From the NCBI GenBank assembly GCA_016861165.1, contig BOKV01000001.1, positions 124,001 through 188,000 on the forward strand: a DNA stretch of 64,000 bases, in the 5' to 3' direction. Of this stretch, positions 1 through 8,891 are shown in pieces. Every line of letters starts with the position of its first letter. Position 1 is the first letter of the stretch. A program made the position numbers and the translations under genes. This stretch comes from Alphaproteobacteria bacterium (GTDB lineage Bacteria; Pseudomonadota; Alphaproteobacteria; Rhizobiales; Rhizobiaceae). The notes under the pieces were generated by a model. The model was given only the letters and a program-made list of their open reading frames with translations, searched no databases and was not told the DNA's origin.

Positions 1-1355
1 ATCAGCACGCCGACAATGCCGGCCAGCGCGTTGAGCATCGCCGAGAAGTGGCGGGTCATGAACTGGCGCACCGCGCCGGCGCTGGTCTCGGCGGCGGTCG
101 GCTCCTGCGGCAGGAATTCGAGCGCGGTCACCTCTATCAGGTCGCCACGCTCCTGCGAGAAGCCGACCGCCGCCTGGATGGTCTGGCGCAGTTCGCCGAG
201 CTTGGCGTCGAAGGCGGCCTGGTCGGCGTCCGCGGGCAGCAGCGTCGCCACCCGCTGGCGGTTGACGACCAGGGCAACGGCGAGGCGCTCGATCTGGTAG
301 CCCTCCGAGACGGTCGACACCCGCCTCTGGCTGATCTCGTAATTGGTGACCTCGTCGCGCTTCTCGTTGTTCTCGCGCGTCGACTGGCCGCTGGTTGTCG
401 CCGCGGTCTCGGTCGGGATGTTTTCCGCCACCGTGGTCGGCGTGGAGGACTCGCTGTTCTCGCTCGTCCCCTGCTCGCGCACCACCCGGACCGAACGCTC
501 GACACGGCTGTCGGGGAAGAAGGTGGTCTCGTCGGTGCGCCGCTGATCGGAATTGAGCTTAGCGGTCACCGACACGCGGTAGTTCTCCTCGCCAAGGTGC
601 GAACCCAGCGCGGAATTGATCTTGTCGGCGAGCTCGCGTTCGTACATCGCCTCCAGTTCGGCCAGGCGCAGCGAACCGGCGCCGATCTTGTCGTCGCTCG
701 ACGCGATCAGCGTGCCGTCCGATCGGAGCACGGTAACATTCTCGGCCGCCAGCCCGCGCACGCCGCCGGCGACCAGGTGGCGGATGGCGTTGGCCGTCGA
801 TGGGGCGATCGGCCCGTTGCCGCTGACGACGACGGAAGCGGTCGGCCCCTCGGCCGCCCGCGAGCGGAAGCCGCGGTCCTCCGGCAGAACCAGATGGACG
901 CGCGCCGCCTTGATGCCCTTGATCATCTGGATGGTGCGCGCGAGCTCGCCCTCGGTCGCGCGGGTCTTGGTGACCTCCTGCATGAACGAGGTCAGGCCGA
1001 GCGAATTGACCTTGTCGAACAATTCGTAGCCGGCATCCGAGCCCGACGGCAGCCCGTGGTCGGCCAGCACCAGGCGCGCCTCCTCGATCAGGTGCGGTGC
1101 CACCGAGACCGAGCCACGGTCGAGGTCGATGGCGAAGGCGAGACCGTTCTCCGACAGGATGCGGCTCATGCGGCTCAGTTCCTCGCGGGGGATGGCGGTG
1201 TAGACGACCGCCGTCGCCGGGCTGTTCAGCAGGTAGGTGAACACCAGCGTGCCCGCCGTCAGCACCACGCCCAGCAGGCCGAGCGCGATCTTCTGGCGCA
1301 GGCCGAGCGCCCCGAGATTGGCCAGAACGGCCTGAATTTGCTGATTCTTCAACAT
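1..1355 (-). CDS. fliF: Flagellar MS-ring protein FliF (3' end beyond window)
   Basis: Reading the minus strand from the ATG at 1353-1355 gives about 451 residues with no stop before the window edge, so the C-terminus is missing. FliF forms the inner-membrane MS ring on which the rotor and export gate are built. An N-terminal transmembrane helix at about residues 20-42 is followed by ring-building motifs such as SRMSRILSENGLAF and DHGLPSGSDAGYELFD and a long periplasmic part. The visible end (MTRHFSAMLNALAGIVGVL) is probably the start of the second membrane helix. The C-terminal FliG-binding tail lies outside the window. A sulfotransferase and a flagellin gene follow upstream on the same strand. 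Confidence 0.95.
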   Translation of the reverse strand, partial: MLKNQQIQAVLANLGALGLRQKIALGLLGVVLTAGTLVFTYLLNSPATAVVYTAIPREELSRMSRILSENGLAFAIDLDRGSVSVAPHLIEEARLVLADHGLPSGSDAGYELFDKVNSLGLTSFMQEVTKTRATEGELARTIQMIKGIKAARVHLVLPEDRGFRSRAAEGPTASVVVSGNGPIAPSTANAIRHLVAGGVRGLAAENVTVLRSDGTLIASSDDKIGAGSLRLAELEAMYERELADKINSALGSHLGEENYRVSVTAKLNSDQRRTDETTFFPDSRVERSVRVVREQGTSENSESSTPTTVAENIPTETAATTSGQSTRENNEKRDEVTNYEISQRRVSTVSEGYQIERLAVALVVNRQRVATLLPADADQAAFDAKLGELRQTIQAAVGFSQERGDLIEVTALEFLPQEPTAAETSAGAVRQFMTRHFSAMLNALAGIVGVL

Positions 1356-1442
1356 GTCCGCCGCTTCATGTCTTCAGCGGCGAATGTGCCCGAACAACCT
1401 TGCGTGAAATTGACCGTGGCGGCGCAAAGGTGGGCCAGGCGG

Positions 1443-3038
1443 TCAGGCGAGCGCCGCCAGCTCCGCCTCGTAGGCTTCGACATTGGCTTGCCCGAGCGTC
1501 TCGATCAGCGGGCCGAGATGACGCTCGTAGCCGCGCCACTTGCCCTTCGAGGTCTGGTAGACGGGCTGGCGCACCTGCCAGTGCGACAGGGTGCGCACCG
1601 AACGCTGCGAACCGGCGCGCTCCATCACCCGATCCTCCCAGTCGAGCCCGATGAACGCGATGAGGCCGCGCGCGTTCAGTTCGGTATTGGCAACCACGTC
1701 CTCGTAGCAGACCTCGTGGAAGCGGCCCGGCAGCACCGTCCGCCAGTGCTGCATCAGCTTCAGGTACTGGCGATAGTAGCGCCCGAGCGTCGCCAGGTCG
1801 GTCTTGTAGCGGTTGTGGAAGTCGGTCATCGAGTTGGCATAGAGCGACAGGCAGTTGTCGACCGGGTGGCGCCGGCAGTGGATGATCCTGGCGTTCGGGA
1901 ACAGCAGCGCGATCAGGCCGAGGTCGAGGAAGTTGTGCGGCATTTTGTCGGTGAAGTGCGGCGTCGCGCCCGCCACCGACCGGCAGCGCTCCAGGTATTC
2001 CTCGCCGAGCGCGCGCACCTCGGCCGGCTGCAACGCCGCGATGTTGCGGGCGTAGGCGCCGTCGACATCGCTGTCACGCCCGAGGCGCCGGGCGATGGCG
2101 CCGAGCGCCGGGCGCTCGTCGCCGGCGGTCACTTTCGAATGGGCGCCGACCAGGCTCTCGGTCAGGGTCGTGCCGGAGCGCGGCATGCCGATGATGAAGA
2201 TCGGCTGGCTGGTCTGAAGCCCGTAGCCGGCGCGCGCCAGCAGCATTTCCCGCGTGAAGGCCTCGGCCGAGTTGACGAAGGGCGGCAGCATCGCCTTGGG
2301 CTGTTTCGGGGCGCGCATGGCGTTGGCCCTAGCGAACCAGGCGAAGGCCTCGTCGGGGCGGCCGGCGTCGTCGAGCACCTTGCCGGCACCGTAGTGGAGC
2401 TGGGCGGCGACCGGCGCGTTCGATGCCAGCGGCAGCGCCGCCTCGACGCGGGCGACGAACTGCTCGGCTTCCGCGGCCGTGAACTTCTTGGCCGCCGACT
2501 GGGCGTAGAGCGCGAAGCCGTAGGCGGGATCGGCCGCCAGCGCCTTCTCATGATATTCGAGCGCGCGGGCGTGGTTGCCCATCATGCCGTAGGAGCGGCC
2601 GATGCAGTGAAGCGTCTCGGCCGAGCCGGGCTCGATGCGGTCGGCCTTCAGGTAGGCCTGGATGGCGGCATCGGGAAAGCCGAGCCGGTCGAGAATGACG
2701 CCGTGCTGCTTGTGATTGAAGGCGACGCGCGGCTCGATCTCGGCAAGCTTGCGGGCATGCTTGCGCGCGAGCGCCAGGTCGCCGGCGGCGCTGGCGGCGC
2801 GAACCAGCCGGCGCAGCACCTCGGGGTCCTTCCTGGTGAGGGCGAGCACCTTGTGCAGCGTCGCCACCGCGTCGGCATGGTTCTTCTGCGCCTCGAACAG
2901 CGCCGCCACCGTCATGAGCGCGCTGACATTGCGCGGGTTCTGCTTCAGTGCGGCAAGCGACAGGTTCATGAGGCCGAGCTGCTGGTCGGCCGGCAGGAAT
3001 GACAGGTCGGAGGGAAGCGGCTGGGAATGGGTGTTCAT
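1443..3038 (-). CDS. TPR-repeat sulfotransferase family protein
   Basis: The 531-residue protein has an N-terminal tetratricopeptide region (about residues 20-240, repeated helix pairs with A-L/P patterns) fused to a PAPS-dependent sulfotransferase domain. The 5'-phosphosulfate loop MPRSGTTL lies at 285-292. The 3'-phosphate-binding stretch RRHPVDNCLS lies at 389-398. Such proteins transfer sulfate from PAPS to a protein or glycan. The gene sits between flagellin and fliF on the same strand, which suggests, but does not prove, a role in modifying flagellin or another surface polymer. The family is also used for Nod-factor and lipopolysaccharide sulfation. The substrate cannot be read from the sequence. 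Confidence 0.85.
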   Translation of the reverse strand: MNTHSQPLPSDLSFLPADQQLGLMNLSLAALKQNPRNVSALMTVAALFEAQKNHADAVATLHKVLALTRKDPEVLRRLVRAASAAGDLALARKHARKLAEIEPRVAFNHKQHGVILDRLGFPDAAIQAYLKADRIEPGSAETLHCIGRSYGMMGNHARALEYHEKALAADPAYGFALYAQSAAKKFTAAEAEQFVARVEAALPLASNAPVAAQLHYGAGKVLDDAGRPDEAFAWFARANAMRAPKQPKAMLPPFVNSAEAFTREMLLARAGYGLQTSQPIFIIGMPRSGTTLTESLVGAHSKVTAGDERPALGAIARRLGRDSDVDGAYARNIAALQPAEVRALGEEYLERCRSVAGATPHFTDKMPHNFLDLGLIALLFPNARIIHCRRHPVDNCLSLYANSMTDFHNRYKTDLATLGRYYRQYLKLMQHWRTVLPGRFHEVCYEDVVANTELNARGLIAFIGLDWEDRVMERAGSQRSVRTLSHWQVRQPVYQTSKGKWRGYERHLGPLIETLGQANVEAYEAELAALA

Positions 3039-3179
3039 CGGGCTGGCGTCCGTTCGTCCGGCGTCAATGCGGCACGCCAGCCGATCAGCACCGGCCGCGC
3101 GCGGCGCGGCTCATATTGGCCGCGGCGGCTTGCGCCAGGCTGGGCCCGCACCACGGCCGGACCCGCCCTGGAATCGAAA

Positions 3180-3204
3180 CGGGGCGCGTCGGAAACGCGC
3201 CCCG
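3180..3204 (-). terminator. Stem-loop terminator downstream of flagellin
   Basis: A perfect 10-bp GC-rich stem (CGGGGCGCGT paired with ACGCGCCCCG) with a 5-base loop lies 29 bases beyond the flagellin stop codon. On the transcribed minus strand it is followed by TTTCGATT, a weak U-tract. It probably ends the flagellin transcript or protects its 3' end. Confidence 0.7.
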
Positions 3205-3232
3205 CCCGTCGGTTCGACTACCGCTGCCCGGC

Positions 3233-4204
3233 CTAGCGGAACAGCGACAGGATGTTCTGGCTGTTGGAGTTGGCGATCGACAGCGCCTGGATGCCGAGCT
3301 GCTGCTGGACCTGGAGTGCCTGCAGTCGCGTCGATTCCTGGTTCATGTCGGCGTCGACGAGCTGTCCCACCCCTCGGTCGATGGCGTCCATGAGGTTGCC
3401 GACGAAGTTGCTCTGCAGGTCGATGCGCGTCTTGGTGGCACCGAGGTCGGCGGCCGCCGAGGTCATGTCGGAGATGATCTTGTCGACGACACGGATCATG
3501 GCGTTGACCTGGGCGTCGGTGGTGGTGGACGACAGCGAGATCTCGGTGCCGGTGGCGGTGGTCGCCGCGCTGCCCGGGTCGAGCAGGAACCAGTTGTCCG
3601 ACGACGTGCCGGTGAAGGCGTCATCGAGCGCGTTGGCGTCGATGTCCTTGGTCAGCAGGCCGAGGCCGGCATTCTCCGACCCGATCAGCGTGAAGTTCGA
3701 AACCGTCACGTCGATGGTGGTGATAGAGACGTTGCCGGTCGCCGAACGGGTGAAGGAGGCGACGATCGACTTGTCGGCGGCAGCGGTGGCGGCCGAGTTG
3801 AGCAGCCAGTTCTCGCCCGAGAACGACGCCGATTCGACGATGGAGGCAAGCTGCTGCTTGAGCTGGGTGATTTCCGAGTTGATCTTGGTCTTGTCGACGC
3901 CCGGCTCGCTGGCGGCGACCAGCTTGGCCTTGATTTCGGACGTGACATCGATTGCCGCGTCGAGACCGGTATAGGCCGTGTCGACCTTGGCGGCACCCAG
4001 ACCCAGGGCGTCCTGGACCGTCGACAGCGCCTTGTTGTCGGAACGCATGGTGGTCGCGATCGACCAGTATGCCGCGTTGTCACTCGCAGTGGCAACCCGG
4101 AAACCGGTGGAAATGGCGTTCTGGGTCGCTTCGAGCGACTTGTTGGTCAGCTTCAGCGCCTGCAATGCCGTCATCGCAGAGGCGTTGGTGTTGATGCTAG
4201 ACAT
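3233..4204 (-). CDS. fliC: Flagellin
   Basis: At 323 residues this is a short flagellin of the alphaproteobacterial type. The conserved N-terminal D0/D1 helix begins MSSINTNASAMTALQALK and includes ISTGFRVATASDNAAYWSIA. The C-terminal partner helix contains QSNFVGNLMDAIDRGVGQLV and ends IANSNSQNILSLFR. The middle domain is small and variable. It polymerises into the filament after export by the flagellar type III system. The start is supported by a GAGGGAC ribosome site. It is the only flagellin in the window and is probably its own transcription unit, with a stem-loop after the stop and a 200-base upstream region. Confidence 0.96.
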   Translation of the reverse strand: MSSINTNASAMTALQALKLTNKSLEATQNAISTGFRVATASDNAAYWSIATTMRSDNKALSTVQDALGLGAAKVDTAYTGLDAAIDVTSEIKAKLVAASEPGVDKTKINSEITQLKQQLASIVESASFSGENWLLNSAATAAADKSIVASFTRSATGNVSITTIDVTVSNFTLIGSENAGLGLLTKDIDANALDDAFTGTSSDNWFLLDPGSAATTATGTEISLSSTTTDAQVNAMIRVVDKIISDMTSAAADLGATKTRIDLQSNFVGNLMDAIDRGVGQLVDADMNQESTRLQALQVQQQLGIQALSIANSNSQNILSLFR

Positions 4205-4240
4205 TGGGGTGTCCCTCGCTATCGCAAAAAGTTACTGGGA

Positions 4241-4285
4241 CATTCCGGCAGACCGGCAAGACAGCGTGGCATCATGCCTGCGGGC
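4241..4285 (-). promoter_or_regulatory. Upstream element shared with the PilZ gene
   Basis: Upstream of flagellin the + strand reads CATTCCGGCAGACCG, then after a short gap AGCGTGGCATCATGC and a run of G and C. The region upstream of the PilZ gene carries CATTTCGGCAGACCG followed by AGCGTGCATCATGC. The two blocks match at 14 of 15 positions and at 14 positions plus one gap. GCATCATGC is an odd-length palindrome, as expected of a dimeric regulator site. The edge of the element lies 37 bases from the flagellin start, so it overlaps the expected promoter. The regulator is unknown. Confidence 0.55.
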
Positions 4286-4404
4286 CCCCAACCAATCCGT
4301 AAAGGGATTTGTCCCACTTGCCGTCGTTGCGCCAGTTCTAGCGGGCAAAGGTTAACAAGTGATGTCGAGATCGGCGTGTGCCGGCGCGGCCAGGCAATCC
4401 GAGT

Positions 4405-5286
4405 CTAGCTCAACGGCTGCCCGGCCGCCGGCGCCAAGCGGCGCTGCGCCGCATTGCGAAAGGTCGTTGGAGACCTGCCGAACTGCATCTTGAAACTGCG
4501 GCTGAAGTGCGCGGCCTCGCTGAACCCCCACCCGAACGCGATCGTGGAGATCGACTTGTGGGTGAGCCGCGGATTTTGCAGGTCGCGCGCGATATGGCGC
4601 AGGCGCTCGGTCCGCACCCAGCGCATCAGCGTCTGTTCTCCGCCGCTGAAGAGGTGATGGATATGTCGGACGGACAGATTCATGTGTGCCGCGATCATTT
4701 CGCAGCAAAGCTCGGGATCGGCCAGATTCGCCCGCGCGAACTGCCGTATCTGGTCGACAAGCGCGCACCGGTGCTCCGGCAGCGGCGCGCCGGCCACCGC
4801 TTCGGCGACCATCGTGACGGCGAGCAGGTTGGCAAAACTCCCCGCCATGCGCATCACGATCTCGGCCGGGCGTTCATTCGCGGAGGAGAAAAGCTGCTCG
4901 ATCAGTTGAACGCATAAGCCGCCCATCGCGCCGTTCGCGGCAAGTGCGATGGCGGTATATCGCGCGCGTTCGGGGAACACTTCCTGCCAGAATTGGGAGT
5001 CGAGATAGATCGACCGCGTCCAGATTTCGTCGGTTTCGATCTCGAATGGCCGGGACGTGTCGACGAAGAACAAGTCACCCGAGCGGACTTCGGCCTCGCG
5101 GCCGAACTGCCGCACCAGGCTGTTGCCCTCGACCTGCCAGGAAACGAGGAATGAGTTGCGCGTTCGCGGCGGCAGCTTGCCGGGCAACAGGCATGTCGTG
5201 TGCGGCGAAAAGCGGATATCGGCAAGCCGCAGTTTCTCGGAGACATAGCTTTGCAGGATCTCGCCGTCATAGCTGCCCTTGCCCAC
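4405..5286 (-). CDS. AraC-family transcriptional regulator
   Basis: The 293-residue protein has an N-terminal cupin-like sensing domain of the AraC-binding type (about 1-170) and two C-terminal helix-turn-helix motifs (about 185-285). The last contains ISTIAFGWGFSEAAHFSRSF, the classic AraC family signature, followed by FGRSPTTFR. It binds DNA as an activator or repressor in response to a small molecule. It lies downstream of the CoA-transferase operon on the same strand, separated by 257 bases that may hold its own promoter, so it is a plausible regulator of that operon. The ligand is unknown. Confidence 0.92.
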   Translation of the reverse strand: MGKGSYDGEILQSYVSEKLRLADIRFSPHTTCLLPGKLPPRTRNSFLVSWQVEGNSLVRQFGREAEVRSGDLFFVDTSRPFEIETDEIWTRSIYLDSQFWQEVFPERARYTAIALAANGAMGGLCVQLIEQLFSSANERPAEIVMRMAGSFANLLAVTMVAEAVAGAPLPEHRCALVDQIRQFARANLADPELCCEMIAAHMNLSVRHIHHLFSGGEQTLMRWVRTERLRHIARDLQNPRLTHKSISTIAFGWGFSEAAHFSRSFKMQFGRSPTTFRNAAQRRLAPAAGQPLS

Positions 5287-5543
5287 GGGGCGAAGCTAGA
5301 AGCGGGTGTTGAGCAGACCGTTCATTTGATGCTGGAATGCCTGCCCGGACGCGCGGATACTCGGCGCGGCCGGCTGCGTCGCGAATTGGGCCAATGCTTC
5401 CCCTCTCCCTGAAGCGTTTGGAGGTACGAAGCTATCAGGCCGCCTCGGATGCGTCCAATGATCCTTGGCAAAACGGTCGGGCCGCGTCGCCGGCACGAAT
5501 AGCGGCGCGGTCAGGGACAGTTGAACCGGCCGCGAACCGTCGC

Positions 5544-6440
5544 TCATCGGGCCGGCGTCTCTGCTTCCATGTGAATCACGCCGCCCTGGCCGGCGGTCCA
5601 AAATCTGCCGTCGCCCCTGCCGGCGCAGGCATGGAGCGGCGCCCCCGCTATGGCCGGCGCAATGCCGCGATAGATGAAGCGACGGGGAGGCGCGCCACCC
5701 AGCGCGGCCAGGTTGAGCAGCAGCGTCGCCTGCAGCGGCCCATGGACGACAAGGCCCGCGTAACCCTCGATATCGGTCGCGTATGGCAGGTCGTAGTGGA
5801 TGCGGTGGCCGTTGAAGCTTATCGCGGAATAGCGAAACAGCAGGGTGGGCGTCGTCTCGACGGTCCAGACCGCATGTGGAGGCCGCCCTTCGCCGGCGGG
5901 CTCCGACCGGGCCGATGCGGACCTGTCTGCCCGGCCGGGACCCGGCGCCGCGCGATAGACGATGTCCTGCCTTTCGCGGATCGCGATGCCGCGATGCGTG
6001 CTGTATTCGTGGTCGACGCCAACGAACCAAAGCTCGCCACTCCTGCCGACCTTTTGCTCGACGCCGGCGATCGTCGACGTCCTGCGCACGCGATCGTCCA
6101 CACGCAAGCCGTCGATGCATTCGACCGACCCGCCTGCCCACATGCGCCGCGGGAGCGGCACCGGCGGCAGGTGCAGGTTCTTCGCCGGATGACCGTCGTG
6201 ACCGAGCGCGGCCATTGGTTCTATCGCCGGAGATAGGCACCAATGAATGCCGACCGGCGCTTCGTCCGCGGCAAGGGGTGCGAGGAACGGCTCGAAGATC
6301 GCGCGGAAGCTGCGGACCAACCTGTCGCTGACGACGTCCTCGCTCTCGCTGGTGCGGCCGATCCATTCAGCAAGGGGTCTTTCAGCTTCGCTCACGAGCC
6401 CGGCCCCGGGATCAGTAGGATCGGGGCATGCCGAGCACAT
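5544..6440 (-). CDS. Double hot-dog acyl-CoA hydratase, mesaconyl/itaconyl-CoA hydratase-like
   Basis: The 298-residue protein resembles the FAS1-like/MaoC dehydratase group that includes mesaconyl-C4-CoA and itaconyl-CoA hydratases. It has an N-terminal hot-dog half (residues 1 to about 140) and a C-terminal half with the hydratase motif FNGHRIHYDLPYATDIEGY followed by GLVVHGPLQATLL. It should hydrate an enoyl-CoA of a short dicarboxylic or branched acid. It is the last gene of the operon. The ATG at 6440 overlaps the dehydrogenase by 29 bases, and a GTG at 6395 would give a 16-base gap instead, so the start is uncertain. Confidence 0.8.
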   Translation of the reverse strand: MCSACPDPTDPGAGLVSEAERPLAEWIGRTSESEDVVSDRLVRSFRAIFEPFLAPLAADEAPVGIHWCLSPAIEPMAALGHDGHPAKNLHLPPVPLPRRMWAGGSVECIDGLRVDDRVRRTSTIAGVEQKVGRSGELWFVGVDHEYSTHRGIAIRERQDIVYRAAPGPGRADRSASARSEPAGEGRPPHAVWTVETTPTLLFRYSAISFNGHRIHYDLPYATDIEGYAGLVVHGPLQATLLLNLAALGGAPPRRFIYRGIAPAIAGAPLHACAGRGDGRFWTAGQGGVIHMEAETPAR

Positions 6441-7569
6441 GCTCCGACAGATAGGCCAGGATCAGATTCGTGGAGATCGGCGCGACCTGGTACAGGCGGG
6501 TCTCGCGAAACTTGCGTTCCACATCGTATTCCTCGGCGAATCCGAACCCGCCATGCGTCTGAATGCAGGCGTTGGCCGCCTCGTTCGACGCATCCGCCGC
6601 GAGCATCTTGGCCATGTTGGCTTCCGCGCCGCAGTCCTTGCCCGATTCGTAGAGCCGCGCCGCCTCCTTCACCATCAGTTCGGCCGCCCGCATGTTGGCG
6701 TAGGCGCGCGCGATCGGAAACTGGACACCCTGATTGGCGCCGATCGGCCGCCCGAAAACGTTGCGTTCGCCGGCATAGCTCGCCGCCTTTTCGATGAGCC
6801 ACTTCGCGTCGCCGATGCATTCGGCGGCAATCAGGATGCGCTCGGCATTCATCCCCGAGAGGATATAGCGGAAGCCGCTGCCTTCCTCCCCGATCAGGTT
6901 TTCGGCGGGAACGCGGACGCTGTCGAAGAAGACCTCGGTGGTGGAGTGGTTCATCATCGTCCGGATCGGCCGGATAGACAGCCCGCCTCTCAAGGCCTCC
7001 CGCATCTCCAGGATGAAGACCGAGAGGCCATCCGTGCGCCTGGCGACCTGGTCGCGGGGCGTGGTGCGGGCAAGCAGCAGCATCAGATCGGAATGTTCGG
7101 CCCGGCTGGTCCAGATTTTCTGGCCGTTGATCACGTAGTGTTCACCGTCCCGGCGCGCGAAAGTGCGCAGCGACGTGGTGTCCGTGCCGCTCGTCGGTTC
7201 CGTTACGCCGAAGGCCTGCAGGCGCAGTTCGCCCGACGCGATCCTGGGCAGATAGCGCGCCTTCTGGCCATCGTCGCCGTGGCGCAGCACAGTGCCCATG
7301 ACGTACATCTGGGCATGGCAGGCTGCGCCGTTGCAGCCGGCGCGCTGGATCTCCTCCAAAACCGCCGCGGCGGCCGAGAGTGTCAAACCCGCGCCACCGT
7401 ATTCCTCAGGGATGAGCGTCGCCAGATAGCCCGCTTCAGTCAGCGCGTTGACGAAATCGGTCGGATAGGCGCGGTCGGCATCGAGCTTGCGCCAATACGT
7501 TCCGGGAAACTGCTCGCACAGCCTTCGGACAGCTTGGCGGATTTCCCTGTGGTCTTCGGCCTCGAACAT
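6412..7569 (-). CDS. Acyl-CoA dehydrogenase
   Basis: The 385-residue FAD enzyme has the family signatures AFGVTEPTSGTD (residues 119-130), INGQKIWTSRAEHSDL and ERNVFGRPIGANQGVQFPIA. It oxidises an acyl-CoA to the 2,3-enoyl-CoA. The usual catalytic Glu near the C-terminus (in YEGT) is absent. The aligned stretch reads LYQVAPIST, so the base may instead be Glu260 in WLIEKA, the position used by isovaleryl- and long-chain-type dehydrogenases. The start codon overlaps the stop of the MmgE/PrpD gene by one base, indicating translational coupling. The substrate is presumably the CoA ester made by the CoA-transferase two genes upstream. Confidence 0.9.
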   Translation of the reverse strand: MFEAEDHREIRQAVRRLCEQFPGTYWRKLDADRAYPTDFVNALTEAGYLATLIPEEYGGAGLTLSAAAAVLEEIQRAGCNGAACHAQMYVMGTVLRHGDDGQKARYLPRIASGELRLQAFGVTEPTSGTDTTSLRTFARRDGEHYVINGQKIWTSRAEHSDLMLLLARTTPRDQVARRTDGLSVFILEMREALRGGLSIRPIRTMMNHSTTEVFFDSVRVPAENLIGEEGSGFRYILSGMNAERILIAAECIGDAKWLIEKAASYAGERNVFGRPIGANQGVQFPIARAYANMRAAELMVKEAARLYESGKDCGAEANMAKMLAADASNEAANACIQTHGGFGFAEEYDVERKFRETRLYQVAPISTNLILAYLSEHVLGMPRSY

Positions 7570-8891
7570 CAGGCGCTCCGCGCAAGTCTGCCTGTGCCGC
7601 GGTCGTCGAACAGCCGAAGCGCCCGAACGGGAGTGTCTGCGACGAGCGAGCGCACGGCCACGACGAAGTCATTCGCCTCCCGCATGGTTGACCCGCTCTC
7701 GGCCAACATCTGCCTTGCCTTTGCCGACAGTTCGTCGAGGGAGAGCTGGCTGTCAGGGTCCCCCTTGGCGTCCCGGCGGCTGGCGGACAGTTTCCGCCCA
7801 TCCGCGGTCTCGACGCTCAATTCCACCCCCCAAGCTGTCGGATAGGCCGCATCGAGGGCGTCGGAACGAAGAAGCGCAACCTTGCGACGTTCGCTGGCCA
7901 TGCGCTTGCGCGCGTCCGCTCCGAAACTCTCCTGAACCACTCGCCCCTCCGCAAGGGCGATGGCGACGGTGTGCTGCAGCGAGAACTTGGCACTGTAGGG
8001 GTCAGCCGGCTCCGGACGATCGCATACGTCGATGGCGGCCTGATACACGCCGACTTCTACGTGCTCGACTCCAGTCCCCGCGAGCTTGCCACGCAACTCG
8101 ATTGCCGCGTCGATCGCCGGATGGGTGTGACGGCAGCACGGCCATGGCTTGATCGATGTGCGGATCAGTTCCCACGGCCGATGCGGGTCGGCCGTGACCG
8201 CCTCCGGAACCGGATCGGGACATAGCCCGACAAAGAAGCCCTTGTCGCCTTCGAGAATCCTGTCCGGGCCCGTAAACCCCTCTTTGGCAAGCAGCGCGGC
8301 GAGCACGCCGGATTCGGCACCACGGGCGGTGTGCAGATGCTTGCTCATCGCACCGGCGGCGAGAAATTCCCACAGCCCCGACGACTGCGTGCCGGCGTTG
8401 CCCAACGCCCAGACGGTCTGGTTCTCATCGAGTCCGATCAGATCGGCGACAGCCATGGCCGAGCCGAAAGGCCCGCAAGTCGACGTATTGTGCCACACAC
8501 GATAGTGCGCCTTGCCGACTGCCATGCCGATCCGGCAGCAGGCCTCGTAGCCGGCAAGCACGGCCTTCAGGAAAGCATGACCGCCAAGATCGCGCTCCTC
8601 GGCGACGGCCCATGCGGCCGGGACGACCACACTGCCCGGATGAACGACCGAGCCGCGATGGAGGTCGTCCATCTCGAGGATATGGACCAGACCACCGAGG
8701 TAGAACGCACGCCGCGCAGTGTCGCCCTTTTCCGGCGGGGCGACAGCCCGCAACATCCGCGCCGGCTCGGTTTTCAGGGCACCGAGGCCGCAGGCCAGCG
8801 TATCGAGCACGAAAAATGCTGCCCAATCAAGATCATCGCGGGTGACGGGCTTGCTGCGGATGAGGCGAACGAGGTCTCGGGTCAGGCTCAT
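7569..8891 (-). CDS. MmgE/PrpD family protein
   Basis: At 440 residues this has the full length of the family that includes 2-methylcitrate dehydratase (PrpD) and cis-aconitate decarboxylase. Recognisable stretches are RAFYLGGLVHILEMDDLHRG, HPGSVVVPAAWAVAEE and WNTSTCGPFGSAMAVADLIG-like sequence around residues 130-150, with IKPWPCCRHTHPAIDAAIEL in the second half. Members dehydrate or decarboxylate tricarboxylates, and many have unknown substrates. It overlaps the CoA-transferase stop by four bases (ATGA), so both are made together. No prpB or prpC homologue lies nearby, which argues against a standard methylcitrate cycle role. Confidence 0.85.
   Translation of the reverse strand: MSLTRDLVRLIRSKPVTRDDLDWAAFFVLDTLACGLGALKTEPARMLRAVAPPEKGDTARRAFYLGGLVHILEMDDLHRGSVVHPGSVVVPAAWAVAEERDLGGHAFLKAVLAGYEACCRIGMAVGKAHYRVWHNTSTCGPFGSAMAVADLIGLDENQTVWALGNAGTQSSGLWEFLAAGAMSKHLHTARGAESGVLAALLAKEGFTGPDRILEGDKGFFVGLCPDPVPEAVTADPHRPWELIRTSIKPWPCCRHTHPAIDAAIELRGKLAGTGVEHVEVGVYQAAIDVCDRPEPADPYSAKFSLQHTVAIALAEGRVVQESFGADARKRMASERRKVALLRSDALDAAYPTAWGVELSVETADGRKLSASRRDAKGDPDSQLSLDELSAKARQMLAESGSTMREANDFVVAVRSLVADTPVRALRLFDDRGTGRLARSA

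Noticed and set aside
48..3002. A 984-codon plus-strand open frame antisense to fliF and the sulfotransferase
   Set aside because: High GC content leaves long stop-free shadows. The translation is low-complexity Arg/Gly/Asp-rich and matches no family, while the minus strand encodes clear genes.
4205..4404. Possible sigma-54 or sigma-28 promoter upstream of flagellin
   Set aside because: No sequence with both expected elements and correct spacing was found; only the shared element is reported.
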